This document shows, in pieces, positions 8,906 through 18,446 of a DNA stretch of 64,000 nucleotides (within the stretch, counting starts at the first letter, position 1; every line of letters begins with the position of its first letter). The stretch is taken from assembly GCA_029260115.1 (NCBI GenBank), contig JAJDDW010000113.1:1-64000 (forward strand). Reading direction: 5' to 3'. Source of the stretch: Phycisphaerae bacterium (GTDB taxonomy: Bacteria > Planctomycetota > Phycisphaerae > UBA1845). The translations under genes and the position numbers were made by a program. Under the pieces are notes generated by a model. It searched no databases and was not told where the DNA came from. It was given only the letters and a program-made list of their open reading frames with translations.

Positions 8906-10396
8906 TTACGGCGTAACAATAACTTCCGAACCCATCTGCTGGAAGCTAGTGGAAATGTCGATGTTGTTTGCCACTGAGTGAAGCACGCTGTTAGCGCCTT
9001 GCAACTGCTGATCGATGATGGTTATATCGAAAATGCTCGCGATCGACATATCGAATGAACCGGTGAGCCTCCCACCTGATATTGTCAAAGTCAGTGAGCC
9101 AGCGGGCGTGCCAGTCAATAACGACTGACTGCCAGTAAGTTCACTCGTACCAACCTGCCCACCAGTCGTTTGACCATCTATAATCATGATAATTTGAACC
9201 AGTCCCGGAAAGTCAGCCAGGGCATATGTAGTGCCATCCAAAACGGAAGTATCATCGACGAGAATAGAAAGCTGAGACACATTCGTCACTGGCATGAGCG
9301 GGTCCATTACCGTATCAAATTGTTGCAAGGTAAGCTGGTAAAATTCTGTGCCTGTTGTTGTATCCGGGAATGCCACCGAAGATATTATTGACACGCCATC
9401 GCCCACCGCAAACACCGTGGCCTCGACGTCGTCTTTTGACAGTTGAACTTGTAATTTATTGCTGCCAGGGCCTGTTATGGTCAGGCTGGAAACAATCGGG
9501 TCCGTACCCCCAACAAAAACCTCCATGAAATCGGGCGTGCCGTCGCCATCGCTATCCTCATCAACGGGATCGGTATTGAGAACATACACCTCAATCGTAT
9601 CCGGAATACCGTCTCCATCGGTATCCGGATCGATCGTAATATCGAAATTGGCCGGCTCTTTGAAGTCTGCAGGGCTTGGCGTTTCTAATGGTGACACGGT
9701 CCCGTCAGCACTGCCGTATAGTTTTTGTATCGAGTCAATGTCATCCTCAGCTAAAGCTACAATACTTCCCATGTAACTAGGCCACATGACCGCATCGTCG
9801 TTTAGGCTATGTTCAACACCTAGAGCATGACCAATTTCGTGGACCAAGACGGTGAACAAATCGATGTCGCCTTCTTGAGATCCCCCAATCACCCAGTTTT
9901 CTGTATCGCAAAGATGAACGTCTCCAGGCCTACCCGACCCCGGAAAATAAGCATGGCCAAGATTAGACCCACTACCATCGAAGGGAAAAGTATCCCCGTG
10001 ATCGCCTGCCACAAACGATATGTTCAAATCTGCACCAGCTGTGACCGCGGTAAACGTTAACTGCGAAGCATCTGCCCATAACGCGAATGCTTGATCGAGC
10101 GCGTCTCGCTGCATCTGCTCATCAAGCGCAGGAAGCACATTGGTGAGTCGATATGTAAGGTCAGTCGTCGCCCAGCGACTGGTGGGCCGAAAACAAATTA
10201 TCTGCAAAGGCTGACGGGCTAATGCATCGTAACAGGCGATAGCTATTGACTGGCAAGGCGAGCCAACGGGCTTGAGTGCAACCACCGGCGGCTTAGTCGT
10301 GGGCGTGCACGATACAATGCTAATGGACAGAACCAAAAAAAGGATAGCTACGCACGCAGCGAATCGATTTGTTATGCTTCGCAAACCACACCTCAT
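8906..10396 (-). CDS. Matrixin-like (M10) metalloprotease lipoprotein with EF-hand/TSP3-like calcium repeats
   Basis: 496 residues. A lipobox (IVSC, Cys at about residue 30) predicts a lipid-anchored exported protein. The catalytic domain (about residues 70-230) contains the full zinc motif HEIGHALGVEH starting near residue 186 and a downstream Met-turn (AVMWPSYMG), as in matrix-metalloprotease-type enzymes. Two Asp-rich repeats (DTDGDGIPDTIEVYVLNTDP and a second copy ending VGGTDP, about residues 255-300) should bind calcium. The C-terminal 190 residues are beta-rich and unrecognised. Two further lipoprotein proteases with the same zinc motif occur at 45-48 kb. Single gene, no operon partner. 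Confidence 0.88.
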   Translation of the reverse strand: MRCGLRSITNRFAACVAILFLVLSISIVSCTPTTKPPVVALKPVGSPCQSIAIACYDALARQPLQIICFRPTSRWATTDLTYRLTNVLPALDEQMQRDALDQAFALWADASQLTFTAVTAGADLNISFVAGDHGDTFPFDGSGSNLGHAYFPGSGRPGDVHLCDTENWVIGGSQEGDIDLFTVLVHEIGHALGVEHSLNDDAVMWPSYMGSIVALAEDDIDSIQKLYGSADGTVSPLETPSPADFKEPANFDITIDPDTDGDGIPDTIEVYVLNTDPVDEDSDGDGTPDFMEVFVGGTDPIVSSLTITGPGSNKLQVQLSKDDVEATVFAVGDGVSIISSVAFPDTTTGTEFYQLTLQQFDTVMDPLMPVTNVSQLSILVDDTSVLDGTTYALADFPGLVQIIMIIDGQTTGGQVGTSELTGSQSLLTGTPAGSLTLTISGGRLTGSFDMSIASIFDITIIDQQLQGANSVLHSVANNIDISTSFQQMGSEVIVTP

Positions 10397-10521
10397 CTAT
10401 GCTCAGTGGACGCTATACCATGTGGCCTGATCTAAATACTGAGCCATGAAATTCACAGACTGAAGTTATTGTAGCAGAGCGCACTTTGAGGGCAATATTA
10501 GAGACGCCTGCGTGCATGACT

Positions 10522-11964
10522 TCACGTCGACGGTACGGCCGCCGGTGAAGCTGTGGGCGTGATGTCCGTGTCGTCTGTCGGTAGTAGGTGGATATTCATC
10601 CATACTTTGCTATGCCATCGCCACCACAGAAATAGCGATGTAATGATAATAAAACATGAGGCCGCGATCCACGGACCTAGGCTTTGTAATTCTGGGAATA
10701 GCGTAGCTGCGGTCCATCCGCCGCCAATGATGATGACCCAGGTGCTCACGACGAAAAAGGCTGATGGTACAAACGTATCACCCGCGCCACGCAACGCGGA
10801 GTTGTAAGAAATGCCGATGGCATCGAACAATTGAAAAATAGCCGCACAGATCATGATTCGCCCGCCCAGCGCGACGACCTCAGGCTGATCATTAAACAGG
10901 CTAATCAAGTAGCCCCCAGCTATTAAATAAATGACAGAAAGTGATCCCATATACGCGATCGTCAGCCACGCGGCAATACGGGTTTCTCTAATGGCCCGCT
11001 CAGGATGTCCGCTGCCGATGGACTTCCCCACGAGGGCGGTTAATGCTTGACCCACCCCAATCGTTGGCATGAAGGCCAAACGCATATACTGCCAAGCGGT
11101 GTTGGTGGCGATGAGGTTAGCCATGCCAAACTTAGTGCCAATTAACACAGTGACAAACAACGACCAGACCACGACCTCCGACACCCAGTGACAGCCGCAT
11201 GGAAATCCGACACGTAGTAAATCCTTGGTCTTCGACCAGCAAGGCCGCCATGTCGAACGCGAGTAGTAACGGTCATTTATTTTCTTGGAGAGCAAAGTCG
11301 CAGCGAGCCGCAGCACGCGATAACAGACGCCAGCAAAAGTGCCCCAGGCCGCCCCTTCGATACCCATCGGTTCAATGCTGCCATAGCCAAATATGAGGAC
11401 GGCACTGACCACAATATTGACGACGTTAGCCTCTAATGCGGACCACATAGATACGGAAGGTTTGTGGATACCGGTGAAAAACCAGCCGATCGATGCGGCA
11501 GCGAGGGTGGGACCTGGTGTCAGAAGCGCGACACGGGCGTATGATACTTCCATCGCTCGGACGGCTGGTTCGTGACCTATCCAATTTATCAGCGCAGGCA
11601 GGAAGGGACGTAGCCCGAGGCCAATGACGGCGATTAGCGCCGCGAAGTAAACACCTTGCCAGGCGTAGGCGCTGCAGTCACGGTATTGTTTTTTTCCCAG
11701 GCATTGCGATGCAAACGTGTTGACCACCGAGACGATGCCCAAGCCAACGACGATGTAAGACCACATGATCATTTGTGCGGGCAAAATAGCAGCCTGCGCG
11801 GCGTCGAGTTCCAGCCGGGTGATCATGATGTAGTCGGCGACGTCCATGAGAGCGCGCGAACTGGTGGTGATGACCATGGGGATAGCCATGGCGATAACGT
11901 GTTTTAGCTCGGCCCGATGCTGGTCGCGGGTGGCGAGGGAAAGTTGTTCAGCGGCTTCTTTCAT
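10522..11964 (-). CDS. MATE-family multidrug/toxin efflux transporter
   Basis: 480 residues with twelve predicted hydrophobic segments arranged as two homologous halves (start near residues 24 and 250). The first segment (IPMVITTSSRALMDVADYIMI) and the second-half counterpart containing GVGQALTALVGKSIGSG are typical of Na+- or H+-coupled MATE exporters. RGAGDT, seen near residue 395, is also a common MATE signature. It acts in the cytoplasmic membrane. No regulator is adjacent, so the substrate is unknown; polysaccharide exporters of the wider MOP superfamily are a less likely alternative. Confidence 0.9.
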   Translation of the reverse strand: MKEAAEQLSLATRDQHRAELKHVIAMAIPMVITTSSRALMDVADYIMITRLELDAAQAAILPAQMIMWSYIVVGLGIVSVVNTFASQCLGKKQYRDCSAYAWQGVYFAALIAVIGLGLRPFLPALINWIGHEPAVRAMEVSYARVALLTPGPTLAAASIGWFFTGIHKPSVSMWSALEANVVNIVVSAVLIFGYGSIEPMGIEGAAWGTFAGVCYRVLRLAATLLSKKINDRYYSRSTWRPCWSKTKDLLRVGFPCGCHWVSEVVVWSLFVTVLIGTKFGMANLIATNTAWQYMRLAFMPTIGVGQALTALVGKSIGSGHPERAIRETRIAAWLTIAYMGSLSVIYLIAGGYLISLFNDQPEVVALGGRIMICAAIFQLFDAIGISYNSALRGAGDTFVPSAFFVVSTWVIIIGGGWTAATLFPELQSLGPWIAASCFIIITSLFLWWRWHSKVWMNIHLLPTDDTDITPTASPAAVPST

Positions 11965-12174
11965 ACGGCTAAGTCGTAAGACAAATCGGCATGGTAATCG
12001 GAAATCAGCTATGCGTCAGCACAACAAGTCGGCAACCCCACGACTAATGGCATGCGTTAAGTAGCCTACGCCGCGATGCATGGGCTGATTTGCAGGGGCT
12101 AGCCGGTAGGGCACAATCGTTCTTTCGCTTTCCGGCGGACAATGACCTGCCTAAACCATCGACCGAAATCCCCC

Positions 12175-12840
12175 CTATGAGCTTATCCCAGCGACGGCCA
12201 AGATCGCCGAGCCGTTGTCTAGCCAACATCGCCTGGGCGAATGATGCGAAGGGAGTTCCAAAGTAATAGTTGGAATATTTTTTTCTACCCCAGCCCAATA
12301 CCCGAAGCTTCCCGGCGTGGGGTATCCGATTGATGCCCTGACGGGATACTTATTGTGTTGGTGCATCGCATAAGCATAATCCTCAGCCGGACCGTCGTAG
12401 TTGTTGCAAAATCGGTCCCCACTGATGGAATGGATGGTGACGATGACATCAGGCGGATACTCGTCGATAAGTTTTATCACGACCTGTGTTTCCGGCTCAC
12501 TTGCCGGCGATAACCCACCAAACATGCGGCTACGCCTACTACCCAGCATCCAATTGTTCGCGGGAAAATTGCGATTCAAGTCCACTTTGTTCGCATTGCG
12601 ACGGTTGCGGCGCTCGTAGCCATCGGGGTTGATTAGCGGCGCAATGACCCACCTAGTCGCTAGGCTATGCGCTGAGTCTTGCGTAAGTAGCTTGATGAAT
12701 TCGCGACAAACATGCGAACTCTTAGGCTCATCGCCATGAAATCCGCCAAAAATAGTGACAGTATGCTGACAGTTATCGTTGAACACCGTCGCGGTAATCG
12801 GTCGACCTTCTACGGATATGCCGAGTTGATGCGAGGCCAT
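12175..12840 (-). CDS. M14 zinc carboxypeptidase, murein-peptide-amidase-like
   Basis: 221 residues. Zinc ligands are visible in GGFHGDEP (H and E, about residues 34-37) and in VTIHS near residue 135. The substrate-binding NPDGYERRNRRNA and DLNRNFP segments match the compact MpaA branch, which removes the terminal meso-diaminopimelate from murein tripeptides. The catalytic Glu sits in TITLELP near residue 196. The length and sparse N-terminus without a signal peptide argue for a cytoplasmic enzyme, as for MpaA. The gene stands 45 bases downstream of accA on the same strand, separated by a REP-like element. Confidence 0.85.
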   Translation of the reverse strand: MASHQLGISVEGRPITATVFNDNCQHTVTIFGGFHGDEPKSSHVCREFIKLLTQDSAHSLATRWVIAPLINPDGYERRNRRNANKVDLNRNFPANNWMLGSRRSRMFGGLSPASEPETQVVIKLIDEYPPDVIVTIHSISGDRFCNNYDGPAEDYAYAMHQHNKYPVRASIGYPTPGSFGYWAGVEKNIPTITLELPSHHSPRRCWLDNGSAILAVAGISS

Positions 12841-12856
12841 AGACCGCCCTTAACTT

Positions 12857-12880
12857 GATTCCCACCTACGTGGGAATGAC
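12857..12880. repeat. REP-like palindrome (family A) single copy
   Basis: GATTCCCACC-TACG-TGGGAATGAC, a short inverted repeat between accA and the M14 peptidase gene. Same family as the elements near 21202, 22326 and 44507. Confidence 0.65.
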
Positions 12881-12884
12881 GAAA

Positions 12885-14000
12885 TCAGGCGGTGATGTTC
12901 GTCGACGCCACATATCGCTTAGCTAGCCGCGTAGACCGCGAGGCGGATCGGCGGGCACTAAGCTGCTTGGCCTTCTCTCTGGCCGCTAACTCGCTTGGCG
13001 AATCATAGAAACTGCCCAAATCGCGAATGCGCTGTTGACGCTTAGCCACTAAGGCATCCGTGGCCAGCAGCTTGAATTCATCGAGAGACGTCGTGATATA
13101 TTTTTCTAGTGCTTCACCTGCGGCCTCTGGGTTACGGTGGGCGCCGCCCATAGGCTCTGGGATAATAGTGTCTATAAGACCAAGCTTTTTCAATTCCGGA
13201 GCCGTAATCCTAAGCGCTTCAGCAGCTTGTTTGCGATGGTCTGCTGTTTTCCAGAGAATAGCTGCGCATCCTTCAGGCGAAATAACAGAATAGAATGCAT
13301 GTTGAAACATCGCCGCTCTATCACCAACACCGATGCCCAATGCCCCGCCGCTACCACCTTCACCAATCACCGCACAAACGACGGGCGTTCGCAGACGAGA
13401 CATCTCCATAAGATTGACTGCAATCGCATGTGAAATGCCGCGTTCTTCCGCGCCAATGCCCGGATAAGCACCTTGCGTATCGATAAGGCAAACAACGGGT
13501 AAGCCATACTTCTCAGCTAGCTTCATTTTCCGCAAAGCTTTGCGATACCCTTCCGGATGTGCACAGCCAAAGTTGCAGGCTACGCGCTCTTTGACGTCCT
13601 TACCCTTATTGTGTCCGATGAACATCACCTTATGCTTACCGATGCGCGCGAAGCCAGTAATCAACGCTTTGTCATCGCCAAAGGTCCGGTCGCCGTGCAG
13701 TTCCGTAAAATCACGGAAGATAAGTTTGAGATAGTCCGTAGACAAAGGCCGATTCGGATGCCTAGCTACCAACACGGTCTCCCACGGCGTAAGACTTGAG
13801 TACAAGCGCTTCATCGTGGACTTGAAACGTGCGTGCTGCTGCCTGATGTTGACCGCCAGTTTTTTCGAACCGCCATCTTGTTCGTGCTGAAGCTGTTCGA
13901 TGTCGTGCTGAATACGCGCGAGTGGCTTTTCGAATTCCAGAAAACCGCTCAAGCCCGATGTATGATTACTGTTAGTTAATGCCGTAGCTGAACTACTCAT
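12885..14000 (-). CDS. accA: Acetyl-CoA carboxylase carboxyltransferase subunit alpha
   Basis: 371 residues from the ATG at 14000; an upstream in-frame ATG at 14045 would add 15 unconserved residues. It transfers the carboxyl group from carboxybiotin to acetyl-CoA, the first step of fatty acid synthesis, in complex with AccD. The coiled N-terminus (FEKPLARIQHDIEQLQ), ARHPNRP, FTELHGDRTFGDD, the Gly-rich GEGGSGGALGIGVGD and the SPEGCAAILWK segments are all present. The C-terminus carries roughly 50 more residues than the E. coli subunit, rich in Arg, Lys and Ser. accD is not in the window. The downstream M14 gene could be cotranscribed. Confidence 0.96.
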   Translation of the reverse strand: MSSSATALTNSNHTSGLSGFLEFEKPLARIQHDIEQLQHEQDGGSKKLAVNIRQQHARFKSTMKRLYSSLTPWETVLVARHPNRPLSTDYLKLIFRDFTELHGDRTFGDDKALITGFARIGKHKVMFIGHNKGKDVKERVACNFGCAHPEGYRKALRKMKLAEKYGLPVVCLIDTQGAYPGIGAEERGISHAIAVNLMEMSRLRTPVVCAVIGEGGSGGALGIGVGDRAAMFQHAFYSVISPEGCAAILWKTADHRKQAAEALRITAPELKKLGLIDTIIPEPMGGAHRNPEAAGEALEKYITTSLDEFKLLATDALVAKRQQRIRDLGSFYDSPSELAAREKAKQLSARRSASRSTRLAKRYVASTNITA

Positions 14001-14233
14001 ATTTTGACTTATTAGCCTCGTAAGAACCCGTCCGTAACATTTCACGTTGGCGTAGTCGCGCAGCCGCGCCTATCGCACACTTTACCACTACCCAGACGAA
14101 GTCCGAATCGACATAGATTACCACGCAACTCCACTCTGACAAGCATATTTCGCAACAAGTATTGATATTCACAACCTCCAAAATGGTTGCAATTAACTTA
14201 TTTATATATCGTAAACTGTTGTAACGTAAAGGC

Positions 14234-15448
14234 TTATGGCGTTTCCGGCAACGTCGAATGTGAAGCTGGGATATTCGTGGAAACTTCTACAGCTTCACGC
14301 AAGATGGTGAGAGCACGTACCAAAGCCTGCGATGGTGAAATCGTCCGATAACCAATACCCACCATCACCACTTCCAACTTATTGGTCGCCTGTCGCAGTT
14401 GTTCGTTTGGGCGTGCGGCTTCAGCGGTCAGCGGTTGATGCATCGCTAATCTCGCGCTCATCAACTCGGCTAACTTCTTGAGTGGCAAAGCTTGGCCAGG
14501 ATATCGCTGGTCCGCGCCTTGGGCGATAGCTTGGATGCGAGAGATGAGTTTTGCGAGTGGCGTATAGTTTGCGCTATCGTCGCCGCTACAAAATTTTGTG
14601 AACAGCAGGTCAACTATAGGATCAAACATGGCGACGATTTCCTGCGGCAAAGGCTGATCGTTGGCAGGTGTTTCGATTGTATCTGGGGAAATTGGCTCAA
14701 TCGACGCTGACGATTCGTTTATGTTATCCGAGGTTGTCGGCTGGTTTGCTAAATCGTCCATCACTTGGTCGGCGGTGCTGCGCTTGATCTCGTTGGCCAG
14801 GGTCTTGGGTTTCGTCGCATCTGTTACGGAAACCTTTTCTGGTTCAATAGCCGTCTCAGCTAGATCGGTAACATTTTTGGCAGACAAGATTTGCTGCGGC
14901 TTCTTTCGCACGCCCAGTTGTACTTCAACCGTCGCGGATTCAGCCGCTTCGTCTTTTCGAGGATACGCATAGATTTCCGTGAAAGGCCCGACAATATCCA
15001 GTTCGTGCGCCTGTGCCCATTCGCTTAGATAGGCATAACTACGGGATGGACTGAGCGAGCCAACGGCAATCGTCGCATAGGCTACTAACATCGCTTGATC
15101 TTGAATAAGTTCGTAAGGAGATTGTGGCTCATGGTCATCCCGTATCGGAAAACCGATCCGAACGCGGCTCGAAAACTGCTGCGATTGTGGCTGACCCTCG
15201 TACCTTATAAGAATAGGGCCATCTTGATGGTTTTGCTTCATGTACGTGGTTAACGATTCAATCGTACGCGAAATATGCCAATAAGGGCCCTGATGATTCA
15301 CGAAAACGAGTTTACCAGCTGGGACTTGTTTTGTATGAATCTGCGATGCGGCGTTGGCACTGGCTTCTTCTGCTGACGGATTGCCAAGGGCGCTAGCTAG
15401 AAGCGAGAGCGTAATCAAGATGAAGATCTTGAAAGGCGTGCGGGTCAT
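14234..15448 (-). CDS. Exported protein with GyrI-like (effector-binding) domain
   Basis: About 404 residues from the ATG at 15448; starts at 15481 and 15520 are also open and none has a strong ribosome site. A signal peptide (hydrophobic core FILITLSLLASALG) precedes a region of about 140 residues that looks like the GyrI/SOUL-type fold. A first half ends near IRYEGQPQSQ, and a second half is marked by SYAYLSEWAQAHELDIVGPFTEIYAYP, the usual closing motif of that fold. The remaining part is Ser/Thr/Asp-rich with one helical domain near residues 270-390. GyrI-like domains bind small ligands, and an exported one is unusual. Function unknown. Confidence 0.6.
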   Translation of the reverse strand: MTRTPFKIFILITLSLLASALGNPSAEEASANAASQIHTKQVPAGKLVFVNHQGPYWHISRTIESLTTYMKQNHQDGPILIRYEGQPQSQQFSSRVRIGFPIRDDHEPQSPYELIQDQAMLVAYATIAVGSLSPSRSYAYLSEWAQAHELDIVGPFTEIYAYPRKDEAAESATVEVQLGVRKKPQQILSAKNVTDLAETAIEPEKVSVTDATKPKTLANEIKRSTADQVMDDLANQPTTSDNINESSASIEPISPDTIETPANDQPLPQEIVAMFDPIVDLLFTKFCSGDDSANYTPLAKLISRIQAIAQGADQRYPGQALPLKKLAELMSARLAMHQPLTAEAARPNEQLRQATNKLEVVMVGIGYRTISPSQALVRALTILREAVEVSTNIPASHSTLPETP

Positions 15449-15620
15449 GATTTTCGTTTTCGTGAGTTCAATTTTTCGCATACTCGGTTTTTCGCATACA
15501 ATGGCTATACTGTACTTCACCCAGCCGGGGCTGGGAAGCGTGTCTTAGGCTCACGACACGATCAAACAAGCGGCCTCGGTCAGCTAAGCTGTCGCGGTCA
15601 AACAACAAAAGGTAATGCTG

Positions 15621-15977
15621 ATGGCTATGCATGATACGTCGACCGTGATATCAGAATTGAAAACGCTGGTGGCCCAATTCGTAGCTGAGCGGGATTGGCA
15701 GCCGTTTCACGATCCGAAAAATCTTTCAGCTTCGATAGCCATTGAAGCGGCTGAGTTAATGGAGCATTTCCAATGGCTACGCTCCGACGAGCTTTCGCAG
15801 TTAAAGGACAACCCTAAAAAAATGCAAGAAATCGAAGAAGAACTAGCGGACATCTTGGCCTATGTCGTTTCGTTCGCGTCGACGATGGGGATTGACCTTT
15901 CCTCCGCCCTGCAAAAGAAGATGGTAAAAAATGCGGTGAAATATCCTATCGAGCAGTGCAAAAGTCGGGCTAACTAA
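15621..15977 (+). CDS. MazG-like nucleotide pyrophosphohydrolase
   Basis: 118 residues from the ATG at 15621, which sits nine bases after AAAGG; an ATG at 15615 is too close to that site. The all-alpha NTP-PPase signature is clear: ASIAIEAAELMEHFQW with the first EExxE-type metal site, and EIEEELADILAYVVSFA with the second. This size and the MEHFQW motif match the single-domain RS21-C6/dCTP-pyrophosphatase branch, which hydrolyses dCTP or related dNTPs to dNMP and pyrophosphate for nucleotide-pool cleaning. Its 3' end overlaps the convergent neighbour by eight bases. Confidence 0.88.
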   Translation: MAMHDTSTVISELKTLVAQFVAERDWQPFHDPKNLSASIAIEAAELMEHFQWLRSDELSQLKDNPKKMQEIEEELADILAYVVSFASTMGIDLSSALQKKMVKNAVKYPIEQCKSRAN

Positions 15978-16632
15978 TCGCGTCGGAAGCCTCGGATGTT
16001 GCGGATTGGCTCTCGTCGGAAATGGCTGTTTCAGTCCGGATACGCTCGATAATGCTTTCCCAATTGACCGAGGCCTGTTCCATTTCGTATTCGAGAATGT
16101 CTGCTAGGCGAACATGATCCGTGTTTTGCAGCGCACCTTTAATGTCCATCAGCACTTCTCGCGGCTTAGCCAATGACGCGATCACACTTTCGCCGTTATG
16201 GCCCACAGAATCGAGATCAACTTCTAGTATCTGAAGTGACTTTCCGATGGCATCGTGTACCTGCTGGAAAACGCGGACGCAGTCGCCTAGTTCACGAAGC
16301 GCGTCAATGGTTTGGCCAGAGACCAACATGCTGGCAATGCGCTTGCCGTCGACGATTGCGCCGCGAAGCGACTCGGAGGCTTCGTCCATCGTATTCATAA
16401 TCAGTGAACGATAGTTAGCGGTGATAAGATCGAGTCGCTCGATAGTAGAGATATCTTGGCCCATGGTTTCCGTCATCGCACCAGACGGAACTTCTTGCCC
16501 GTCGCAGGACAACCCTACGATGAGTGTGCCTTCCGGGCAGTGTTTACCCTGAATGTTACGGACAGTTTCTTCGATGGTTCCTTCCGAAAATTCTTCGGCG
16601 GCGAATAGTTGTTCGTCAATGTAAACTTCCAC
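15970..16632 (-). CDS. Uncharacterised acidic helical protein
   Basis: 220 residues from a GTG at 16632 with AGGAGA seven bases upstream; the longer ATG start at 16674 lacks a ribosome site. I do not recognise the family. The first 70 residues are mixed (EVYIDEQLFAAEEFSEGTIEE), and the rest is predicted helical and acidic with a Ser/Glu-rich tail. No membrane segment or signal peptide. The N-terminal layout of a short beta strand then helix repeats resembles planctomycete proteins near flagellar or chaperone genes, but nothing here supports that. Convergent with the MazG gene, overlapping by eight bases. Confidence 0.7.
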   Translation of the reverse strand: MEVYIDEQLFAAEEFSEGTIEETVRNIQGKHCPEGTLIVGLSCDGQEVPSGAMTETMGQDISTIERLDLITANYRSLIMNTMDEASESLRGAIVDGKRIASMLVSGQTIDALRELGDCVRVFQQVHDAIGKSLQILEVDLDSVGHNGESVIASLAKPREVLMDIKGALQNTDHVRLADILEYEMEQASVNWESIIERIRTETAISDESQSATSEASDAIS

Positions 16633-16831
16633 GATGCTCTCCTGACTGATAGCCCCAGCTTTCTCGATAACCAAATCATACGTACAAACCGTTCGCTGCG
16701 ATTGCGCCGCTGAGTCAACATATTTCCCAGGCTTGTATCAATATAGCTACACTTCACCTGTAAGTGCGACCGCTTCGCCATTGTACCTATCGGCGCGGCT
16801 AAGACTACCCCGCCAACATTCACGGCATAAT

Positions 16832-16859
16832 GAGCCGCATGCTGCAGCTTGCGCGGTAC
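16832..16859. repeat. Dispersed palindrome, family B variant
   Basis: GAGCCGCATGCTGCAGCTTGCGCGG, an imperfect palindrome in the gap upstream of the GTG-started helical gene. A near twin is at 56694-56721, and a partial copy (CCGCATGCCTCAGCTTACGCG) lies at 18332-18352 just after the GNAT gene. G+C-richer relatives are at 19154, 21094, 25074 and 42895. Confidence 0.6.
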
Positions 16860-16926
16860 TAAAACACGCAATAATTGCTAAAAAACAAGTAAGCTAAAGC
16901 GTGACCTCAGTTTGTTCGACCGCTTA

Positions 16927-17685
16927 CTACTCTCGACTTGGCTGTTTGAATGGTGGCGGCACCTTCCAATCGCCCAGCAATGAGACCATGTCCGTCACGC
17001 CGAGCGGTCGTGGCAGGGCAAATAGTTCGCCATACTTCACACCGATGCTCGCTCCCTCAACCCCGGCCCCCGAGCGGATGTAATGCTCTAGTCCCTCGCG
17101 GCGTTTGTCGTCAAACTGCGATTTATAACAACGTATAGCCTCAAGCTTCTGTTCCATCGTATCGGAGATGTCTACCACAAACCGCGTATGCCAATGTGTA
17201 ATTTCGGCTGCGATCGGTGTGGGTCTATAGACCAGATGATCGATGCGGAATGGCTCCGTACCGTCGAAACGCTCATCCCACTTGGTCAATTGCGAATAGA
17301 AACGAGACGCCTCGGTGATAAGATGCGCCTGATGATGGTCCGGCGAGGCCGACGGTGTACGCCCAGCCATCCCTACCAAAATTTTCGGCCGATACTTTCT
17401 CAGTGCTGTCGCCACCGCATAACGGGCCTCTGGACCATCCATCAATACCCGGTTCGGCAAGCCAAGCATATCGCAAACCTGAACACCCAATACCTCAGAT
17501 GCAGCTTTCATTTCCTTCATGCGCGTCTCTGGCGTGCCACGAGGTGTGGGTTCGCCGTTGGTCATGTGCAGCATACCTACGCGGTACCCTAGCTTTACCA
17601 TCTTGGCGATTGTACCGCCCATGAGAATTTCGAGATCATCCGGATGCGGAGCAGTGAACACTATGTCCAACGTGTTATTAGCCAT
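16927..17685 (-). CDS. PIG-L family N-acetylglucosaminyl deacetylase-like (LmbE-like) protein
   Basis: 252 residues. The zinc motif PHPDD appears at residues 14-18 in FTAPHPDDLEILMGGT, and the second zinc-ligand region SPDHHQAH near residue 113. The segment VGMLHMTNGEPTPRGTPETR is typical of the BshB/MshB-like branch that deacetylates GlcNAc conjugates. Low-molecular-weight thiol, antibiotic or glycan substrates are all possible, and no bshA/bshC or mshA is nearby, so a bacillithiol role cannot be claimed. Cytoplasmic, with no signal peptide. A single gene convergent with nothing of known relation. Confidence 0.9.
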   Translation of the reverse strand: MANNTLDIVFTAPHPDDLEILMGGTIAKMVKLGYRVGMLHMTNGEPTPRGTPETRMKEMKAASEVLGVQVCDMLGLPNRVLMDGPEARYAVATALRKYRPKILVGMAGRTPSASPDHHQAHLITEASRFYSQLTKWDERFDGTEPFRIDHLVYRPTPIAAEITHWHTRFVVDISDTMEQKLEAIRCYKSQFDDKRREGLEHYIRSGAGVEGASIGVKYGELFALPRPLGVTDMVSLLGDWKVPPPFKQPSRE

Positions 17686-17833
17686 GTTCTAACGTTCCTA
17701 GGTCTGTAACGGCGAAAAAGTGGCAGGCAAACGAGCCTACACGTACCTGGGACTATAGAACGTCGATCGCGGAACGGCAACGGAGGACGTTCGTGCTGGT
17801 AAATAGGGGGTAAGACGGTTACAGTAGCGTTCA

Positions 17834-18331
17834 ATGGCCCGAGGCGAATTACAACCTGCCGACCGCGATGAGTTATCCGCGTTCATCGAACAACACTGGC
17901 ATAGCCCGGTTATCATGAGCCGTGGACGGTCTTTTTACCCCCACGATGAAGAGGGGTTCATAGAACGGCGTGATGGCCAAATTGTTGGCTTACTCACGTA
18001 CCACGTTGAGAACCAGGAGATGGAAATTCTCACCCTCAATGCCACGCTCGAAGGCAAAGGCATTGGCTCTGCGCTCATGTTAGCTACGATTGAAAAGGCC
18101 CGTAGCTTGGGTTGTCAAAAAATTTGGCTAACCACAACCAACGACCGCCTCAAACCCATCGGCTTTTACCAGCGCATCGGGTTTCGCATGACGAGCATCA
18201 ACCTTGGCGTGGTAGACGAGGCCCGCAAAATCAAACCTCAAATTCCAGAATTTGGCGAGCGAGGCGTACGCATCCAAGATGAAATCGTCATGGAACTTCA
18301 CATCAAACCCTACATCGACGAAGCCAAATAA
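17834..18331 (+). CDS. GNAT family N-acetyltransferase
   Basis: 165 residues covering one GNAT fold. The acetyl-CoA-binding motif A is LEGKGIGSALMLATIEKARSLGC (about residues 70-95, containing the G-x-G-x-G/A signature), followed by KIWLTTTNDRLKPIGFYQRIGFR, a typical motif B with FYQRIGF. The N-terminus (DRDELSAFIEQHWHSPVIMSRG) is seen in a group of uncharacterised members. Acetyl-group acceptor unknown. No strong ribosome site precedes the ATG. Confidence 0.9.
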   Translation: MARGELQPADRDELSAFIEQHWHSPVIMSRGRSFYPHDEEGFIERRDGQIVGLLTYHVENQEMEILTLNATLEGKGIGSALMLATIEKARSLGCQKIWLTTTNDRLKPIGFYQRIGFRMTSINLGVVDEARKIKPQIPEFGERGVRIQDEIVMELHIKPYIDEAK

Positions 18332-18446
18332 TCCGCATGCCTCAGCTTACGCGATGTCCACCAGCAGATTGACATCCATCACGTCATCGACACAACGTTT
18401 ACCAATAAGATCCTCATAAACAAGAGGCAACAAATCTAGGCCGAAG

